From Panicum virgatum (lineage: Eukaryota; Streptophyta; Magnoliopsida; Poales; Poaceae), in assembly GCF_016808335.1 (NCBI RefSeq), contig NC_053141.1:29379249-29443248 (forward strand): a DNA stretch of 64,000 nucleotides, in the 5' to 3' direction. Each line of letters begins with the position of its first letter. Within the stretch, counting starts at the first letter, position 1. Shown here piece after piece: positions 22,201-35,860 of the stretch. Under the pieces are notes generated by a model, which worked only from the letters and a program-made list of their open reading frames with translations, had not been told where the DNA came from and made no database searches. The position numbers and the translations under genes are program-made.

Positions 22201-22425
22201 AGCCGTGCTCACGGTTATGAGCGGCCCAGATCCTCCTTTTGATTAGTGGGGTTAGCTCCTTCCGACGAGGGGGTGCCTCTCGGGGTTTGGTATGTTTGTG
22301 GTTTGGTTCTCAGTAGCAACATGATTAATTCTGATTAATTACTATGTAACTGGGTTAATGGTAATTCATCAACTCGTAGTAAATAGCTGTAATAAAATTT
22401 TGCCAAGATTTAAAAGCTAATGCAG
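19214..22425 (+). repeat. 5' LTR of element D, first segment
   Basis: Starts TGTAACACCC. It holds a GC-rich cassette (about 19500-20940), periodic CCCTG phrases (about 20970-21230) and the first exon-like segment (21409-21498). It is cut by element E and its final TGCAG is duplicated as TGCAA at 34625-34629. It resumes at 34630. Confidence 0.92.
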
Positions 22426-25400
22426 CGTAACACCCTAATTTAAATTTCAGCATTTATTAATAAATTTAAATGGCTTTATTTAATTTTCTAAGGTTTATTG
22501 TGTTAGACTTGCATTTAATCTAAATTTTTGTTCCTAAGTAATTAAAATTTTATCATAGGTTTCAAATGTTTGCGCATTCATGCTGGTGCATATTTTTAAT
22601 TGTTTGGGTGTGTTTTGAATTCAAAGTCTAATTTGAATTTAAATAGGTTTGTGTTGTTTAGAATTAGAAATTGAAAAGAGAAAAGAAATAGAATGGCAAA
22701 GGAAAAGAGAACCCAGCCCGAAACCCAACAACCGGGCCCAACCCAACTCCTTCTCCTTTCCTCGCGCCCGGGCCAACCCAGCCTTTCCTCCTGGCCCAGC
22801 TCCTTCCCCCCCCCCCCCCCCCCCGAGCCCACTCGCGAGCAGCCCACCTCCTCCCCTTCAGCTCCGCTCGGGCTCCCATCCCGCGCAGCGGCCCGACATG
22901 GGCTTCAGCCCACGCCCCCGCCTTCACCCGCTCAGCAACGGCCTGCACGCGCCCCCACCCCTGCCACCTGGGCCCACACGTCAGCCAGCCTTCGCCCACC
23001 GCCCGCGCATCGCCCCTCTCCTCCCGCCGCTGACCCGTGGGGCCCACCCGCCAGCTTCGTCTTCCTCGCGCAACCGAAGCCGAGATCCCCGGCCCCGATC
23101 GCGCGGGCCTTCTAACCACGGGCGCGCACGCCCAGGTCACCCGCCGGCCTTTATTTAGCACCCCACGGACCCCCCGCATCCCATCCCGCTAGCGCCGCCA
23201 CCCCAAAACCCTAGCAGTGCCCGCTCGCCCTGCTCCGCCGGGACGAGACCCTGCGCCGCCGTGGAGCCGCCGCCCCATTGCACTCCGCTCCACTACGACC
23301 TGCGCAGGAGCATCGCCAAGGTCCAGTGAAGCCTCCTGATCCCCCCCACACCGACCCCAGGCCTACTCCTCGCCGAAATTTCTTCCGCGGCGCTCGGAGG
23401 TGAGGACGCTCCGCCGCTCGATTTTTCCTCGCCTCCGGTGACAATCGCGTCCCTCTGACCCTGAAACGCTCCCGCAGGCCTCCACCGAGTCGATCCAAGG
23501 AATTCTGGAGCCCGGCGCACCCCTCCAGCACCCGCCTCCGCGAGCTCCGCCCAGCGCCACCGCCAGTCCTCGCCGTCGGCACGTCTGCGCCACGATTTCG
23601 ACCACCCCGCGCCTTCGGTGAGAACCCGTAACCCGGACCTTTCCTTTGCGCTAGCTATAGAGGCGCCTAGACCCAATCCAAGGCTGGAACGCCGCTTGCC
23701 GGCATGTTCCGCCGTGCCAACCCGCCGCCGCTGAGCCCAGCGCCGCCCAGACACCTGCCGAGCCCAGTTTTTGGCCCAGTTGTATCACGCATGCCATGCT
23801 CGTTCTTTTGCGCTAAACCGTGACCCAAACAGGGCTCTGTAGCCCCAGATTTTTTTCTACTCCGGCGACCCCTCCGCCACGGAGCAGAGCTCTGGCGACG
23901 GCGCCGCCGCGCCCCGCGCGCTCTTTCACCCTAACCCATTCGATCCGAAGTGAACGGCCTAGATTAGATCCAGAACCCATCCGATCTGAGCCGTCGGATC
24001 GAGAATCAGCGGATCAGATCTAAACATAACAGTTCGCCTGGCACTTTTGTTAAAGACCCCCCAGTTTTCCCAGAATCAACCCGCAGTCCACCTCTTTTGA
24101 AAAATAATTGCAGTTAGGCCCAAAACATTGCAAGAACCTCCCTGAGCTCTTTAGAATTAGAACCCGCAGTCCTCCCGTGACGTTTTTGCACGTTAGACCC
24201 CGGAGTTGTTGTTTATTTACGTTTAGGCCCTCGGTTTTAGCAAAAAAAGTCCCTGGAACCCTGTTTTTATTACAAATAAGCCCCTGAGCCTTGTTTTTAG
24301 CCTAGAAAATGTGTTTTAGCTCCGTTTTAAGCGTTCTTTATGTCCACGCGATCGTTGTAATGCGTAGAACAGTTTAGGCTTAGTTTTTCTTGCTGTTTTT
24401 ATGTATTGATGTATTGTTTCTTAGTTTTTGTTAGTGTTTGCTTGTATGCTTATTTTTGTGCATTGTTTTGGCCATGTGTTCGTGAGTAGACGCTGAGTTA
24501 CCGGAGGAGCCCTAGTACCAGTACCCGGAGCAGCCGTCTTCTGACCAGTTTGAGCAGCAGCAGGAGTAGTACGAGGAAGACAAGTATAACATGAACATCC
24601 TATCACTTGTAAATACAATTTCATACTGCATTTCAATACTATATGCCTATAAGGATTTTCTAGCCACTTTATATCCTTTATATATATCCTTTGGGTTGCA
24701 TTTTGGTTAGTTGTGCTAGGTGCCGCGCTATAACACACTCTTGTCCTTTTTAATTAATTTGATTAATGGTTTACTTGAACTTAATTCTGAGAGTGGCCCT
24801 CTGTGTGGATGAGTGGCTCACGTCTCGTTAACAGATGGTTTTTGTAGAAACATGGTTTAGGGGGCCAGCACGGTGCTTAGTGCCTGGTTGGCCACTCTCC
24901 ATAAGGACCGGTTCATAGAGCAACAACCTGGGACAACAGCGCTACCACAAGGCTAGAATGGGATAGACTTGGCTTACTAATTAGGTCTTTTTGGTTTGGA
25001 GTAACTTACCTGTGGGGCAAGAGTAGTAAGCTTCAATGGTCCCTGCTCCTCCGGCTTGGTCTGTGCTTGGATTGCGCTCCTGTGCTTGTACCCCCGGAGG
25101 TGGGCCCCATTGTCGCTGACCTAACTCTCGCGGTTACGCCTTACCAATAAGATTCTTTGTAACGGCCTCGTAGTGAGTCGCTAGTCATCTCACCTAAGGA
25201 AGTGTGATGAACCTCTGGCGTAGCTCACGACTTGTGGGTAAAGATGTGCAACCTCTGCAGAGTGTAAAACTGGTATACTAGCCGTGCTAACGGTCATGAG
25301 CGGCCCAGATCCTCCTTTTGATTAGTGGGGTTGTCTCCTTCTGACGAGGGAGGTGCCTCTCGGGGTTACCTTGGTGGTTTGGTTTTGGTTTGGTTCTCAG

Positions 25401-25941
25401 TAGTATCATGTTTAAATTTGACTAATTACTATGAAACTGGGTTAATGGTAATACATCAACTCGTAGTAAATAGCTTTAATAAAATTTTGCCAAGACTTAA
25501 AAGCTAATGCAGTCAGTCAGCCAACCTTAGAGCCTCATAGTTTGTGTTATACTTATTGAGTACAAGTTGTGTACTCACTCTTTCCTCTTCTCTACTTTTT
25601 CCTCTTGGTTACGCTACTGCTGCTCAGTTCCTGCCGACACGAGGGAGTTCGTCCAGTGCTACCAGGACTACAAGGACTTCTAGGTGTTCGTCTCCCAGTC
25701 GACGTCCCTGTGGCGCCCTGCTCAGCTTCGGAGAGTTCTTTTATCGTATTTGTACTTCGCTTCCGCTGTATCCGACATTTTTGTGATTAATGTAATAAAT
25801 AACATTTGTATTCGCTTTATTATATCTTTTTACGTGATATGTGCTGTGATATATGGTTCATTCTGTTGTATATACGTGTGACTTGATCCTGGCACGTATA
25901 TGACTGCTCGGTTTATGTTCTTTTATAAACCGGGTGTTACA
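22426..25941 (+). repeat. 5' LTR of element E (3,516 bp)
   Basis: GC-rich cassette at about 22720-23990, including a run of 19 C at 22806-22824. The exon-like pair lies at 24490-24579 and 25628-25683. In this copy the GC donor is mutated (AG|ACAAGT) and two CAG codons are TAG. Confidence 0.93.
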
Positions 25942-25944
25942 GAG

Positions 25945-25956
25945 TGGTATCAGAGC
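25945..25956 (+). other. primer-binding site of element E (tRNA-iMet)
   Basis: TGGTATCAGAGC follows the LTR after a GAG spacer and matches the 3' end of plant initiator tRNA-Met. Confidence 0.92.
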
Positions 25957-26513
25957 CGTATCGACTGTAGGACGAAGCCTAGATAGAACTGGTTGAGTTT
26001 TAGGACTTCTTCTCTCCAATCCTTGCCTGCTGAAACTATTTTACTATTATACCCCTTGAATTCTATGACTTTTACCCTTCTTGCCTTGATTTTTCTCTCT
26101 GAAGAATAGTTTTCGTAGATTTTGGCCTGAATCAGTCATCTGACCACCATGAGTATCAGCTAGGTGACCCTTTATAATAATACGGTAGTACGTTCCGCGA
26201 CGCGTTGTGATTAGTCGAGTCGTATGTTAAACTCGGCTAAATCATGGAAATTGTCTGCTTGTTACTATGCTACATGTTTGATTTAGATTTTTGAATGATT
26301 GTATAGCTTAGTAGTTTAAATTTGTTTAAAGAAAATTACTCTCATGCTAAAGATAACTAATTAATCAAATGAGTTAGATCGTTGGGGGTAAAATAGTCCA
26401 CTCTATCCTGTCTACTCTATCATGGCTGAGTCTTTTTCCACAAAGAGTTAACATATCCATCTGAATTTATTCCTGCAATATCCTTACTCGTGAAATCTAT
26501 TGTCCAAAATCAG
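25957..26513 (+). other. leader of element E
   Basis: Untranslated leader of about 560 bases, collinear with that of F. No gene is seen. Confidence 0.8.
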
Positions 26514-29500
26514 ATGGTGAACACCAGGCATGGTTCTGACCAGCAGGGGCAGAACAACTAGGGTCAGAACACCCAGGGGACCGTGATCCCGATGCCGCCG
26601 CCTTTGACTCCGGAGCAGTACTTCCAGCTCCAGATGCAGATGATGGCCACCCTGAACAACACTGTTCAGGCTCTTCAGCAGGCTCACACTCAGCCTCCGC
26701 CTCCTCCACCGCCGCAGCCTCGCGACAGGCATGCTGAGTTCCTGAGGGGTCACCCGCCGACGTTCTCTCACACGTCCGACCCTCTTCAGGCTGACGACTA
26801 GCTCCGTGCAGTGGAGCGTCAGCTGGACATCGCCCAGTGCGATGATCGGGAGAGAGTTCTGTACGCAGCAGGACAGCTGCGAGGGGTAGCTTTGGACTGG
26901 TGCGAGTCCCACCCAGTTCAGGACCGCGAGGCTCTCACTTGGCTCCAGTTCAGGGAGCGTTTCCGCAGCCACAATGTCCCCGCGGGCGTTATGAAGATGA
27001 AGCAGAAGGAGTTCCTTGCACTGAAGCAGGTAATCTTAAATATAATCATTCAGCGGTTTCTTTTGAGCTAATGCCCCTTGTTCCTTCCTTATGAATCTTG
27101 AGTTAATCTTTCGATATCTATCTGTCTTTGTCAATTCAGGGGACTATGTCGGTCACGGAGTATCGTGATCGCTTTCTTCAGCTCAATCGCTACGCCCCTG
27201 CCGATGTTGCGGATGACCGCAAAAAGCAGGAGCACTTCATGGAGGGTCTTGAGGACTACCTCCAGTACGCGCTGCTCAACCTCCGCTTCGACGACTTCAA
27301 CAATCTGGTTGACAGCGCGCTCAACACTGAGCGCAAGCACTTGGAGATGGAGGACAAGAAGAGGAAGATTGTCCCCGTTGATTCCGTCAACAACACTCGT
27401 CCACGCCTCCAGCAGCCTCAGCAGTACCAGCAGCAGTACCGGCCTCCTCAGCAGTACCAGCAGAGGCCACCACAGTAGTACCCGCCTCGACAGCAGCAGC
27501 AGGCGGAGCAGGGCCAGAGGTTACCAGCACCTCCGGCTCATGCTGCTCCACCGGCACTGCAGGCTCCACGTCCGGCAGCTCCTACCGGACAGCAGGCTCA
27601 GGGACCCCCCTCGTACCTGCTTTCACTGCGGCCAGCCGGGGCACTACACCAACGCTTGCCCCCGGAAGGCGCAGGCGGGACAACATGGGCGCCCAGCTCA
27701 GCCCAGGGCGCCACTTCAGGGCAGAGTGAACCACGTGACGGCCGAGTCAGCGGCCGAGGCTCCCGATGTGGTTATTGGTACGTTCATGGTTAATTCATAT
27801 CCAGCTACAGTGCTTTTCGATACTGGTGCTACGCATTCCTTCATTACTCAGTCTTTTGTCGAGCATCATGGTATTCATACTAGCACATTAAAGAGGTGCC
27901 TGTTAGTATCTTCACCGGGAGGACAGCTGAGGTCTCACACTTACTGCCCGAGAGTCAGTGTTTCCTTGAGGGGAGTAGAGTTCTGTACTGATCTGATGGT
28001 GCTAGACACCAAGGGCATTGATGTCATTCTGGGAATGGAGACTCTGGCCAAGTGGGGAGTCCGGATAGATTGTGCTCAGAGGACAGTCTTGCTATCAGTT
28101 TGCAGTGGCCAAGAGGTTGTTATCAGTGCAGTAGAGCCTTCTGGATTTCTTCATCAGATGGAGGCTAGACCCACGGACGGTATTCACGTGGTGTCTGAAT
28201 TCCCAGATGTCTTTCCGGATGATCTGCCAGGTATGCTGCCTGAACGCGCCATTGAGTTTTGTATTGATCTCTTGCCTGGCACAGCCCCTATTGCAAAGCG
28301 GCCCTACCGTATGGCACCTATAGAGCATGAAGAGGTCAAGAAAACTATTGATGAGTTGCTAGCCAAGGGCTATGTCCGTCGCAGCTTCTCTCCTTGGGCT
28401 TTTCCATTGTTGCTGGTAGATAAGAAGGATGGCTCGAAGAGGATGTGTGTCGATTATCGGGAGCTGAATGCAGTTACTATCAAGAACAAGCATCCACTGC
28501 CCCGTATTGAGGATCTCTTTGATTTGCTTCGAGGTGCTCGTATATTCTCGAAGATTGATCTTCGTTCGGGTTATTTTCAGTTTAGGATCCGTCTTGGGGA
28601 TATTCTGAAGACGGCATTCACCTGCAAGTACGGGCTATATGAGTACACGGTCATGTCCTTCGGCTTGACTAATGCCCCGGCTTTCTTCATGCACTTGATG
28701 AACATGGTCTTCATGGATTATCTGGATGTCTTTGTGGTGATCTTCATTGATGATATTCTGATCTTCTCCAAGACAGAAGAAGAGCATGAGGAGCATCTGA
28801 GACTCGTGTTGCAGAGATTGAGAGAGCATCAGCTGTATGCCAAGTTCAGCAAGTGCGAGTTCTGGATTGATGAGGTTCCATTCCTCGGTCATGTTATCTC
28901 TCAGGGTGGCATTGCTGTTGATCCGAGCAAGGTGAAGGATGTACTCGAGTGGGAGACACCGCAGACAGTAAAGGAAGTCAGGTCTTTCTTGGGCTTAGCT
29001 GGATATTATCGGAGGTTCATTGAGAATTTCTCCAAAATCGCGAAGCCTCTGACTTCTTTGCTGGAGAAAAATGTGGCTTTCGTGTGGACTGATGAGCGTC
29101 AGAGGGCCTTTGATGAGCTGAAAAAAAGGTTGACTACGGCGCCAGTCCTGACTCTGCCAGACCAGACGAAGAGGTTCACGGTGTATTGTGATGCTTCGAA
29201 GGATGGTCTTGGGTGTGTTCTGATGCAGGAGGGCAGAGTGATTGCTTATGCTTCACGACAGTTACGTCGGCATGAGCTGAATTACCCTACTCATGATCTT
29301 GAGTTAGCCGCAGTTGTGCATGCTCTGAAGATTTGGAGGCATTACTTGTATGGACAGCGTTGTGATATCTACACTGATCACAAGAGCCTCAAGTACATTT
29401 TCACGCAGAATGAGCTGAACATGCGGCAGAGAAGATGACTAGAGTTGGTCAAGGATTATGATCTAGAGATTCACTATCATCCAGGCAAGGCCAATGTTGT

Positions 29501-31082
29501 AGCAGATGCTCTGAGCAGAAGAAGTTATGTCAACATGGCCGTGGCTTTCCAGATGCCTCCAGAGTTATGCGAGGAGTTCGAGCAGTTGAGTCTGGGCTTC
29601 CTGCATCATACTTCCAGTGCAGCATTTGAGGCAGTACCGACTCTAGAGTCAGAGATCAGGTAGCATCAAAAAGATGATGAGAAGCTGCAGGAGATTCGTG
29701 AGTTGCTCAAGAAGGGCAAGGCTCCTCATTTCAGAGAGGATGATCAGGGTACCTTGTGGTACAAGAACCGGATCTGTGTGCCAGATGTGAAGGATCTCCG
29801 GAAGTTGATTCTGAGTGAGGCCCATGATACAGCTTACTCTATTCATCCGGGCAACACGAAGATGTATTATGATCTGAAGGAACGTTTCTGGTGGTATGGG
29901 ATGAAGCGTTCAGTGGCAGAGTACGTGGCTATTTGTGACACCTGTCAGCGTGTCAAGGCTGAGCATCAGAGGCCAGCAGGTCTATTACAGCCTTTGAAGA
30001 TTCCAGAGTGGAAATGGGAGGAAATCACTATGGACTTCATTGTTGGGTTGCCTCGTACTCAGAAAGGGTACAACTCTATATGGGTAGTAGTGGATCGATT
30101 GACGAAGGTTGCTCACTTCATTCCAGTGAACACTACTTACTCCAGTGCTAGACTAGCAGAGTTGTACATCTCTCGGATTGTCTGCTTGCATGGGGTGCCC
30201 AAGAAGATTATATCTGACAGAGGGTCTCAGTTCACTTCTCGATTCTGGGAGCAGCTCCATGATTCGTTGGATACGAAGCTGCGTTTTAGTACAGCTTATC
30301 ACCCTCAGACAGATGGGCAGACAGAGAGAACCAACCAAGTGTTGGAGGATATGCTGAGAGCTTGTGCCATTCAGTACGGTACTAGTTGGGATAAGTGCCT
30401 GTCTTATGCTGAGTTCTCAAATAACAACAGCTATTAGGCCAGTCTGAAGAAGTCCCCCTTTGAGGCATTGTATGGCAGAAAATGCAGGACTCCTCTCTAT
30501 TGGGATCAGATTGGTGAGAAGCAGCTCTTCGGCCCTGAGATCATAGATGATGCAGAGCAGATGGTTTAGGCTGTGCGAGAAAATCTGAGGATTGCACAAA
30601 GCAGACAGAAGAGCTATGCAGATGGCAAACGAAGAGACCTGACTTTCAGTGTTGGTGACTATGTGTACCTGAAGGTGTCTCCGATGAGAGGAATCCGCAG
30701 ATTTAATGTCAAGGGGAAGTTAGCACCTCGGTATGTGGGGCCATTCAAGGTGCTAGAGCGGAAAGGCGTAGTTGCTTATCGCCTGGAGTTACCTCTCAGC
30801 CTTTCATGAGTTCATGATGTCTTCCATATATCTCAGCTGAAGAGGTGTCTGCGAGTACCCGAGGAGCAGGCACCACTGGATGGAGTGGATGTGCAGGAAG
30901 ATCTGACTTATACTGAGCATCCGGTGAAGATTCTGGAGACATCAGAGAGGGTTACTCGGAACAAGCGCATCAAGATGTGCAGAGTTCAGTGGAGTCACCA
31001 CAGTGAAGCTGAGGCTACTTGGGAGCGAGAAGATGAGTTGAAGAAGACATATCCAGATCTCTTTGCTAGCCAGCCCAGCTAA
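26514..31082 (+). pseudogene. gag-pol polyprotein of element E (decayed chromovirus)
   Basis: Same domain order as in A: gag from ATG 26514, intron 27030-27139, CCHC knuckle ([14 protein letters not shown]), protease (DTGATHSF), RT (FIDD), RNase H, integrase with an intact HHCC finger (ICDTC) and chromodomain, with the normal end at TAA 31080. Damage: TAG at 26559, 26799, 27476, 29661, 30435 and 30567; TGA at 29436 and 30807; and one extra base in a C run near 27606 that shifts frame before the knuckle. Most stops are CAG to TAG. The protease is of the same subtype as in A ([12 protein letters not shown]) and differs from that of F. Confidence 0.93.
27030..27139 (+). other. intron within gag of element E
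   Basis: CAG|GTAATC to AATTCAG|GGG, 110 bp, at the same codon boundary as in A and F. It contains an in-frame stop, so it must be removed to join the two gag halves. Confidence 0.85.
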
Positions 31083-31118
31083 ATCTCGGGGACGAGATTT
31101 CTTTAAGGGGGTAGGGTC

Positions 31119-34100
31119 TGTAACACCCTAATTTAAATTTCAGCATTTATTAATAAATTTAAATGGCTTTATTTAATTTTCTAAGGTTTATTGTGTTAGA
31201 CTTGCATTTAATCTAAATTTTTGTTCCTAAGTAATTAAAATTTTATCATAGGTTTCAAATGTTTGCGCATTCATGCTGGTGCATAATTTTAATTGTTTGG
31301 GTGTGTTTTGAATTCAAAGTCAAATTTGAATTCAAATAGGTTTGAGTTGTTTAGAATTAGAAATAGAAAAGAAAAAGAAATAGAATGGGAAAGGAAAAGA
31401 GAACCCAGCCCGAAACCCAACAACCGGGCCCAACCCAACTCCTTCTCCTTTCCTCGCGCCCGGGCCGACCCAGCCTTTCCTCCTAGCCCAGCTCCTCCCC
31501 CCCCCCCCCCCGAGCACACTCGCGAGCAGCCCACCTCCTCCCCTTCAGCTCCGTCGGGCTCCCATCCCGCGCAGCGGCCCGACATGGGCTTCAGCCCACG
31601 CCCCCGCCTTCACCCGCTCAGCAACGGCCTGCACGCGCCCCCGCCCCTGCCACCTGGGCCCGCACGTCAGCCAGCCTTCGCCCACCGCCCGCGCATCGCC
31701 CCTCTCCTCCCGCCACTGACCCGTGGGGCCCGCCCGCCAGCTTCGTCTTCCTCGCGCAACTGAAGCCGAGATCCCCGGCCCCGATCGCGTCGGCCTTCTA
31801 ACCACGGGCGCGCACGCCCAGGTCACCCGCCGGCCTTTATTTAGCGCCCCACGGACCCCCCGCATCCCATCCCGATAGCGCCGCCACCCCAAAACCCTAG
31901 TAGTGCACGCTCGCCCTGCTCCGCCGGGACGAGACCCTGCGCCGCCGTGGAGCCGCCGCCCCGTTGCACTCCGCTCCACTACGACCTGCGCAGGAGCATC
32001 GCCAAGGTCCAGTGAAGCCTCCTGATCCCCCCACACCGACCCCAGGCCTACTCCTCGCCGAAATTTCTTCCGCGGCACTCGGAGGTGAGGACGCTCCGCC
32101 GCTCGATTTTTCCTCGCCGCTGGTGACAATCGTGTCCCTCTGACACTGAAACGCTCCCACAGGCCTCCACCGAGTCGATCCAAGGAATTCCGGAGCCCGG
32201 CGCACCCCTCCAGCACCCGCCTCCGCGAGCTCCGCCCAGCGCCGCCGCCAGTCCTCGCCGTCGGCACGTCTGCGCCACGATTTCGACCACCCCACGCCTT
32301 CAGTGAGAACCCGTAACCCGGCCCTTTCCTTTGCGCTAGCTATAGAGGCACCTAGACCCAATCCAAGGCTGGAACGCCGCTTGCCGGCATGTTCCGCCGC
32401 GCCAACCCGCCGCCGCTGAGCCCAGCGCCGCCCAGACACCTGCCGAGCCCAGTTTTTGGCCCAGTTGTATCACGCATGCCATGCTCGTTCTTTTGCGCTA
32501 AACCGTGACCCAAACAGGGCTCTGTAGCCCCAGATTTTTTTCTACTCCGGCGACCCCTCCGCCACGGAGCAGAGCTCCGGCGACGGCGCCGCCGCGCCCC
32601 GCGCGCTCTTTCACCCTGACCCGTTCGATCCGAAGTGAACGGCCTAGATTAGATCCAGAACCCATCCGATCTGAGCCGTCGGATCGAGAATCAGCGGATC
32701 AGATCTAAACATAACGGTTCGCCTGGCGCTTTTGTTAAAGACCCCCCCAGTTTTCCCAGAATCAACCCGCAGTCCACCTCTTTTGAAAAATAATTGCAGT
32801 TAGGCCCAAAACATTGCAAGAACCTCCCTGAGCTCTTTAGAATTAGAACCCGCAGTGCTCCCGTGACGTTTTTGCATGTTAGACCCCGGAGTTGTTGTTT
32901 ATTTATGTTTAGGCCCTCGGTTTTAGCAAAAAAAGTCCCTGGAACCCTGTTTTTATTACAAATAAGCCCCTGAGCCTTGTTTTTAGCCTAGAAAATGTGT
33001 TTTAGCTCCGTTTTAAGCGTTCTTTATGTCCACGCGATCGTTGTAATGCGTAGAATAGTTTGGGCTTAGTTTTTCTTGCTGTTTTTATGTATTGATGTAT
33101 TGTTTCTTAGTTTTTGTTAGTGTTTGCTTGTATGCTTATTTTTGTGCATTGTTTTGGCCACGTGTTCGTGAGTAGACGCTGAGTTACCGGAGGAGCCCCA
33201 GTACCAGTACCCGGAGCAGCCGTCTTCTGACCAGTTTGAGCAGCAGCAGGAGCAGTAAGAGGAAGGCAAGTATAACATGAACAACCTATCACTTGTAAAT
33301 ACAATTTCATACTGCATTTCAATACTGTATGCCTATAAGGATTTCCTAGCCACTTTATATCCTTTATATATATCCTTTGAGTTGCATTTTGGTTAGTTCT
33401 GCTAGGTGCCGCGCTATAACACACTCTAGTCCTTTTTAATTAATTTGATTAATGGTTTACTTGAACTTAATTCTGAGAGTGGCCCTCTGTGTGGATGAGT
33501 GGCTCACGTCTCGTTAAAAGATGGTTTTTGTAGAAACATGGTTTAGGGGGCCAGCACGGTGCTTAGTGCCTGGTTGGCCACTCTCCATAAGGACTGGTTC
33601 ATAGAGCGACAACCTGGGACAACAGCGCTACCACAAGGCTAGAATGGGATAGACTTGGCTTACTAATTAGGTCTTTTTGGTTTGGAGTAACTTACCTGCG
33701 GGGCAAGAGTAGTAAGCTTCAATGGTCCCTGCTCCTCCGGCTTGGTCTGTGCTTGGATTGCGCTCCTGTGCTTGTACCCCCGGAGGTGGGCCCCATTGTC
33801 GCTGACCTAACTCTTGCGGTTACGCCTTACCAATGAGATTTTTTGTAACGGCCTCGTAGTGAGTCGCTAGTCATCTCCTAAGGAAGTGTGATGAACCTCT
33901 GGCGTAGCTCACGACTTGTGGGTAAAGATGTGCAACCTCTGCAGAGTGTAAAACTGGTATACTAGCCGTGCTCACGGTCATGAGCGGCCCAGATCCTCCT
34001 TTTGATTAGTGGGGTTGTCTCCTTCTGACGAGGGGATGCCTCTCGGGGTTACCTTGGTGGTTTGGTTTTGGTTTGGTTCTCAGTAGTATCATGTTTAAAT

Positions 34101-34624
34101 TTGACTAATTACTATGAAACTGGGTTAATGGTAATACATCAACTCGTAGTAAATAGCTTTAATAAAATTTTGCCAAGACTTAAAAGCTAATGCAGTCAGT
34201 CAGCCAACCTTAGAGCCTCATAGTTTGTGTTATACTTGTTGAGTACAAGTTGTGTACTCACTCTTGCCTCTTCTCTACTTTTTCCTCTTGGCTACGCTAC
34301 TGCTGCTCAGTTCCTGCCGACACAAGGGAGTTCGTCCAGCGCTACCAGGACTACGAGGACTTCTAGGTGTTCGTCTCCTAGTCGACGTCCCTGTGGCTCC
34401 CTGCTCAGCTTTGGAGAGTTCTTTTATCGTATTTGTACTTCGCTTCCGCTGTATCAGACATTTTTGTCATTAATGTAATAAATAACATTCGTATTCGCTT
34501 TATTATATCTTTTTACGTGATATGTACTGTGATATACGGTTCATTCTGTTGTATATACGTGTGACTTGATCCTGGCACGTATATGACTGCTCGGTTTATG
34601 TTCTTTTATAAACCGGGTGTTACA
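31119..34624 (+). repeat. 3' LTR of element E (3,506 bp)
   Basis: Follows the tract CTTTAAGGGGGTAGGGTC. C run of 15 at 31497-31511 (19 in the 5' LTR). The exon-like pair lies at 33176-33265 and 34311-34366, with an intact GC donor but a TAA near the end of the first segment. Candidate poly(A) signal AATAAA at 34477-34482. Confidence 0.93.
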
Positions 34625-34629
34625 TGCAA

Positions 34630-35056
34630 TTGAGTCAGCCAACCTTAGAGCCTCATAGTTTGTGTTATACTTGTTGAGTACAAGTTGTGTACTCACTCTT
34701 GCCTCTTCTCTACTTTTTCCTCTTGGCTACGCTACTGCTGCTCAGTTCCTGCCGACGCGAGGGAGTTCGCTCAGCGCTACCAGGACTACGAGGACTTCTA
34801 GGCGTTCGTCTCCCAGTCGACGTCCCTGTGGCGCCCTGCTCAGCTTCAGAGAGTTTTATCGTATTTGTACTTCGCTTTCGCTGTATCAGAAATTTTTGTC
34901 ATTAATGTAATAAATAACATTCTTATTCGCTTTATTATATCTTTTTACGTGATATGTGCTATGATATACTGTTCATTCTATTGTATATACGTGTGACTTG
35001 ATCCTGGCACGTATATGATTGCTCGGTTTATGTTCTTTTATAAACCGGGTGTTACA
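34630..35056 (+). repeat. 5' LTR of element D, final segment
   Basis: Continues the LTR cut at 22425 and ends GGGTGTTACA. It holds the second exon-like segment (34746-34801), so in D the two segments are now 13 kb apart because of element E. Confidence 0.93.
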
Positions 35057-35059
35057 GAG

Positions 35060-35071
35060 TGGTATCAGAGA
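35060..35071 (+). other. primer-binding site of element D
   Basis: TGGTATCAGAGA after a GAG spacer; 11 of 12 bases match the initiator tRNA-Met site, with the last base changed from C to A. Confidence 0.85.
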
Positions 35072-35860
35072 CGTGTCGACTGTAGGACGAAAGCCTAGAT
35101 AGAACTGGTCGAGTTTTAGGACTTCTCTCTCCAACCCTTGCCTGCTGAAACTATTTTACTATTATACCCCTTGAATTCTATGACTTCTACTCATCTTGCC
35201 TTGATTTCTCTCTCTAAAGAATAGTTTCCGTAAATTTTGGCCTGAATCAGTCATCTGACCACCATGAGTATAAGCTAGGTGACCCTTTTATAATAATACG
35301 ATAGCACGTTCTGCGACGCATTGTGTTAGTCGAGTCGTGTGTTAAACTCAGCTAAGTCGTGAAAAATTGTCTGCTTGTTATTATGCTACATGTTTGATTT
35401 GGATTTTTGGTTGATTGCATAGTTTAGTAGTTAAATTTGTTTAATGGAAATCAGTTTTAAGTTAAAGTTAATTAATTAATAAAATAAGTTAGATCGTTGG
35501 GGGTAAAACCATCCACTCTATCCTCTCTACCTTATCATGCTTTGGGTTTCTGTAGAAGAAGGATAGCACGAAGAGAAGGTGATATCCAGAGACTCACCGA
35601 CGAGGACGTCGGTTTCCGTAAGGGGGTAGGGATGTAACACCCCGTCCTACAAATAGTACAAGAGAAGTTGAGAATCTCTCCGATGAAACAGAAGAATTAT
35701 GCTCTAGTTCCTTTTTCCCGGATTTATGTGACATTTATCTGGAGTTATCAGCAGTAATGCCTGTGCAGTGTTGTCTAAATAGGATAGAATCTTAAATAAT
35801 GGAGTTTTTTCTCTCTTCCTTGACCTTACCAATCTGTGTTTCCCCTTTGCCCCAGCTCAG
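35072..35860 (+). other. chimeric leader of element D
   Basis: The first part matches the leaders of A, E and F. From about 35545 it carries the remnant of another retrotransposon's 3' end: a GACGAGGACGTCGG segment, the purine tract GTAAGGGGGTAGGGA and an LTR-like start TGTAACACCCCG at 35634. The same structure precedes gag in C. No gene is seen. Confidence 0.7.

Larger units (their letters stand above)
22426..34624 (+). mobile_element. Tekay-like Ty3/gypsy retrotransposon E
   Basis: Full-length element of 12,199 bp inside the 5' LTR of D. It begins CGTAACACCC (first T changed to C), ends GGGTGTTACA and is flanked by TGCAG/TGCAA. LTRs are 3,516 and 3,506 bp. It contains a primer site, gag-pol with the gag intron, and a polypurine tract. 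The coding part has many stops and cannot act by itself. Confidence 0.95.

Noticed and set aside
25945..25956. tRNA gene
   Set aside because: Only 12 bases match tRNA-Met, as expected of a primer site; no cloverleaf follows.
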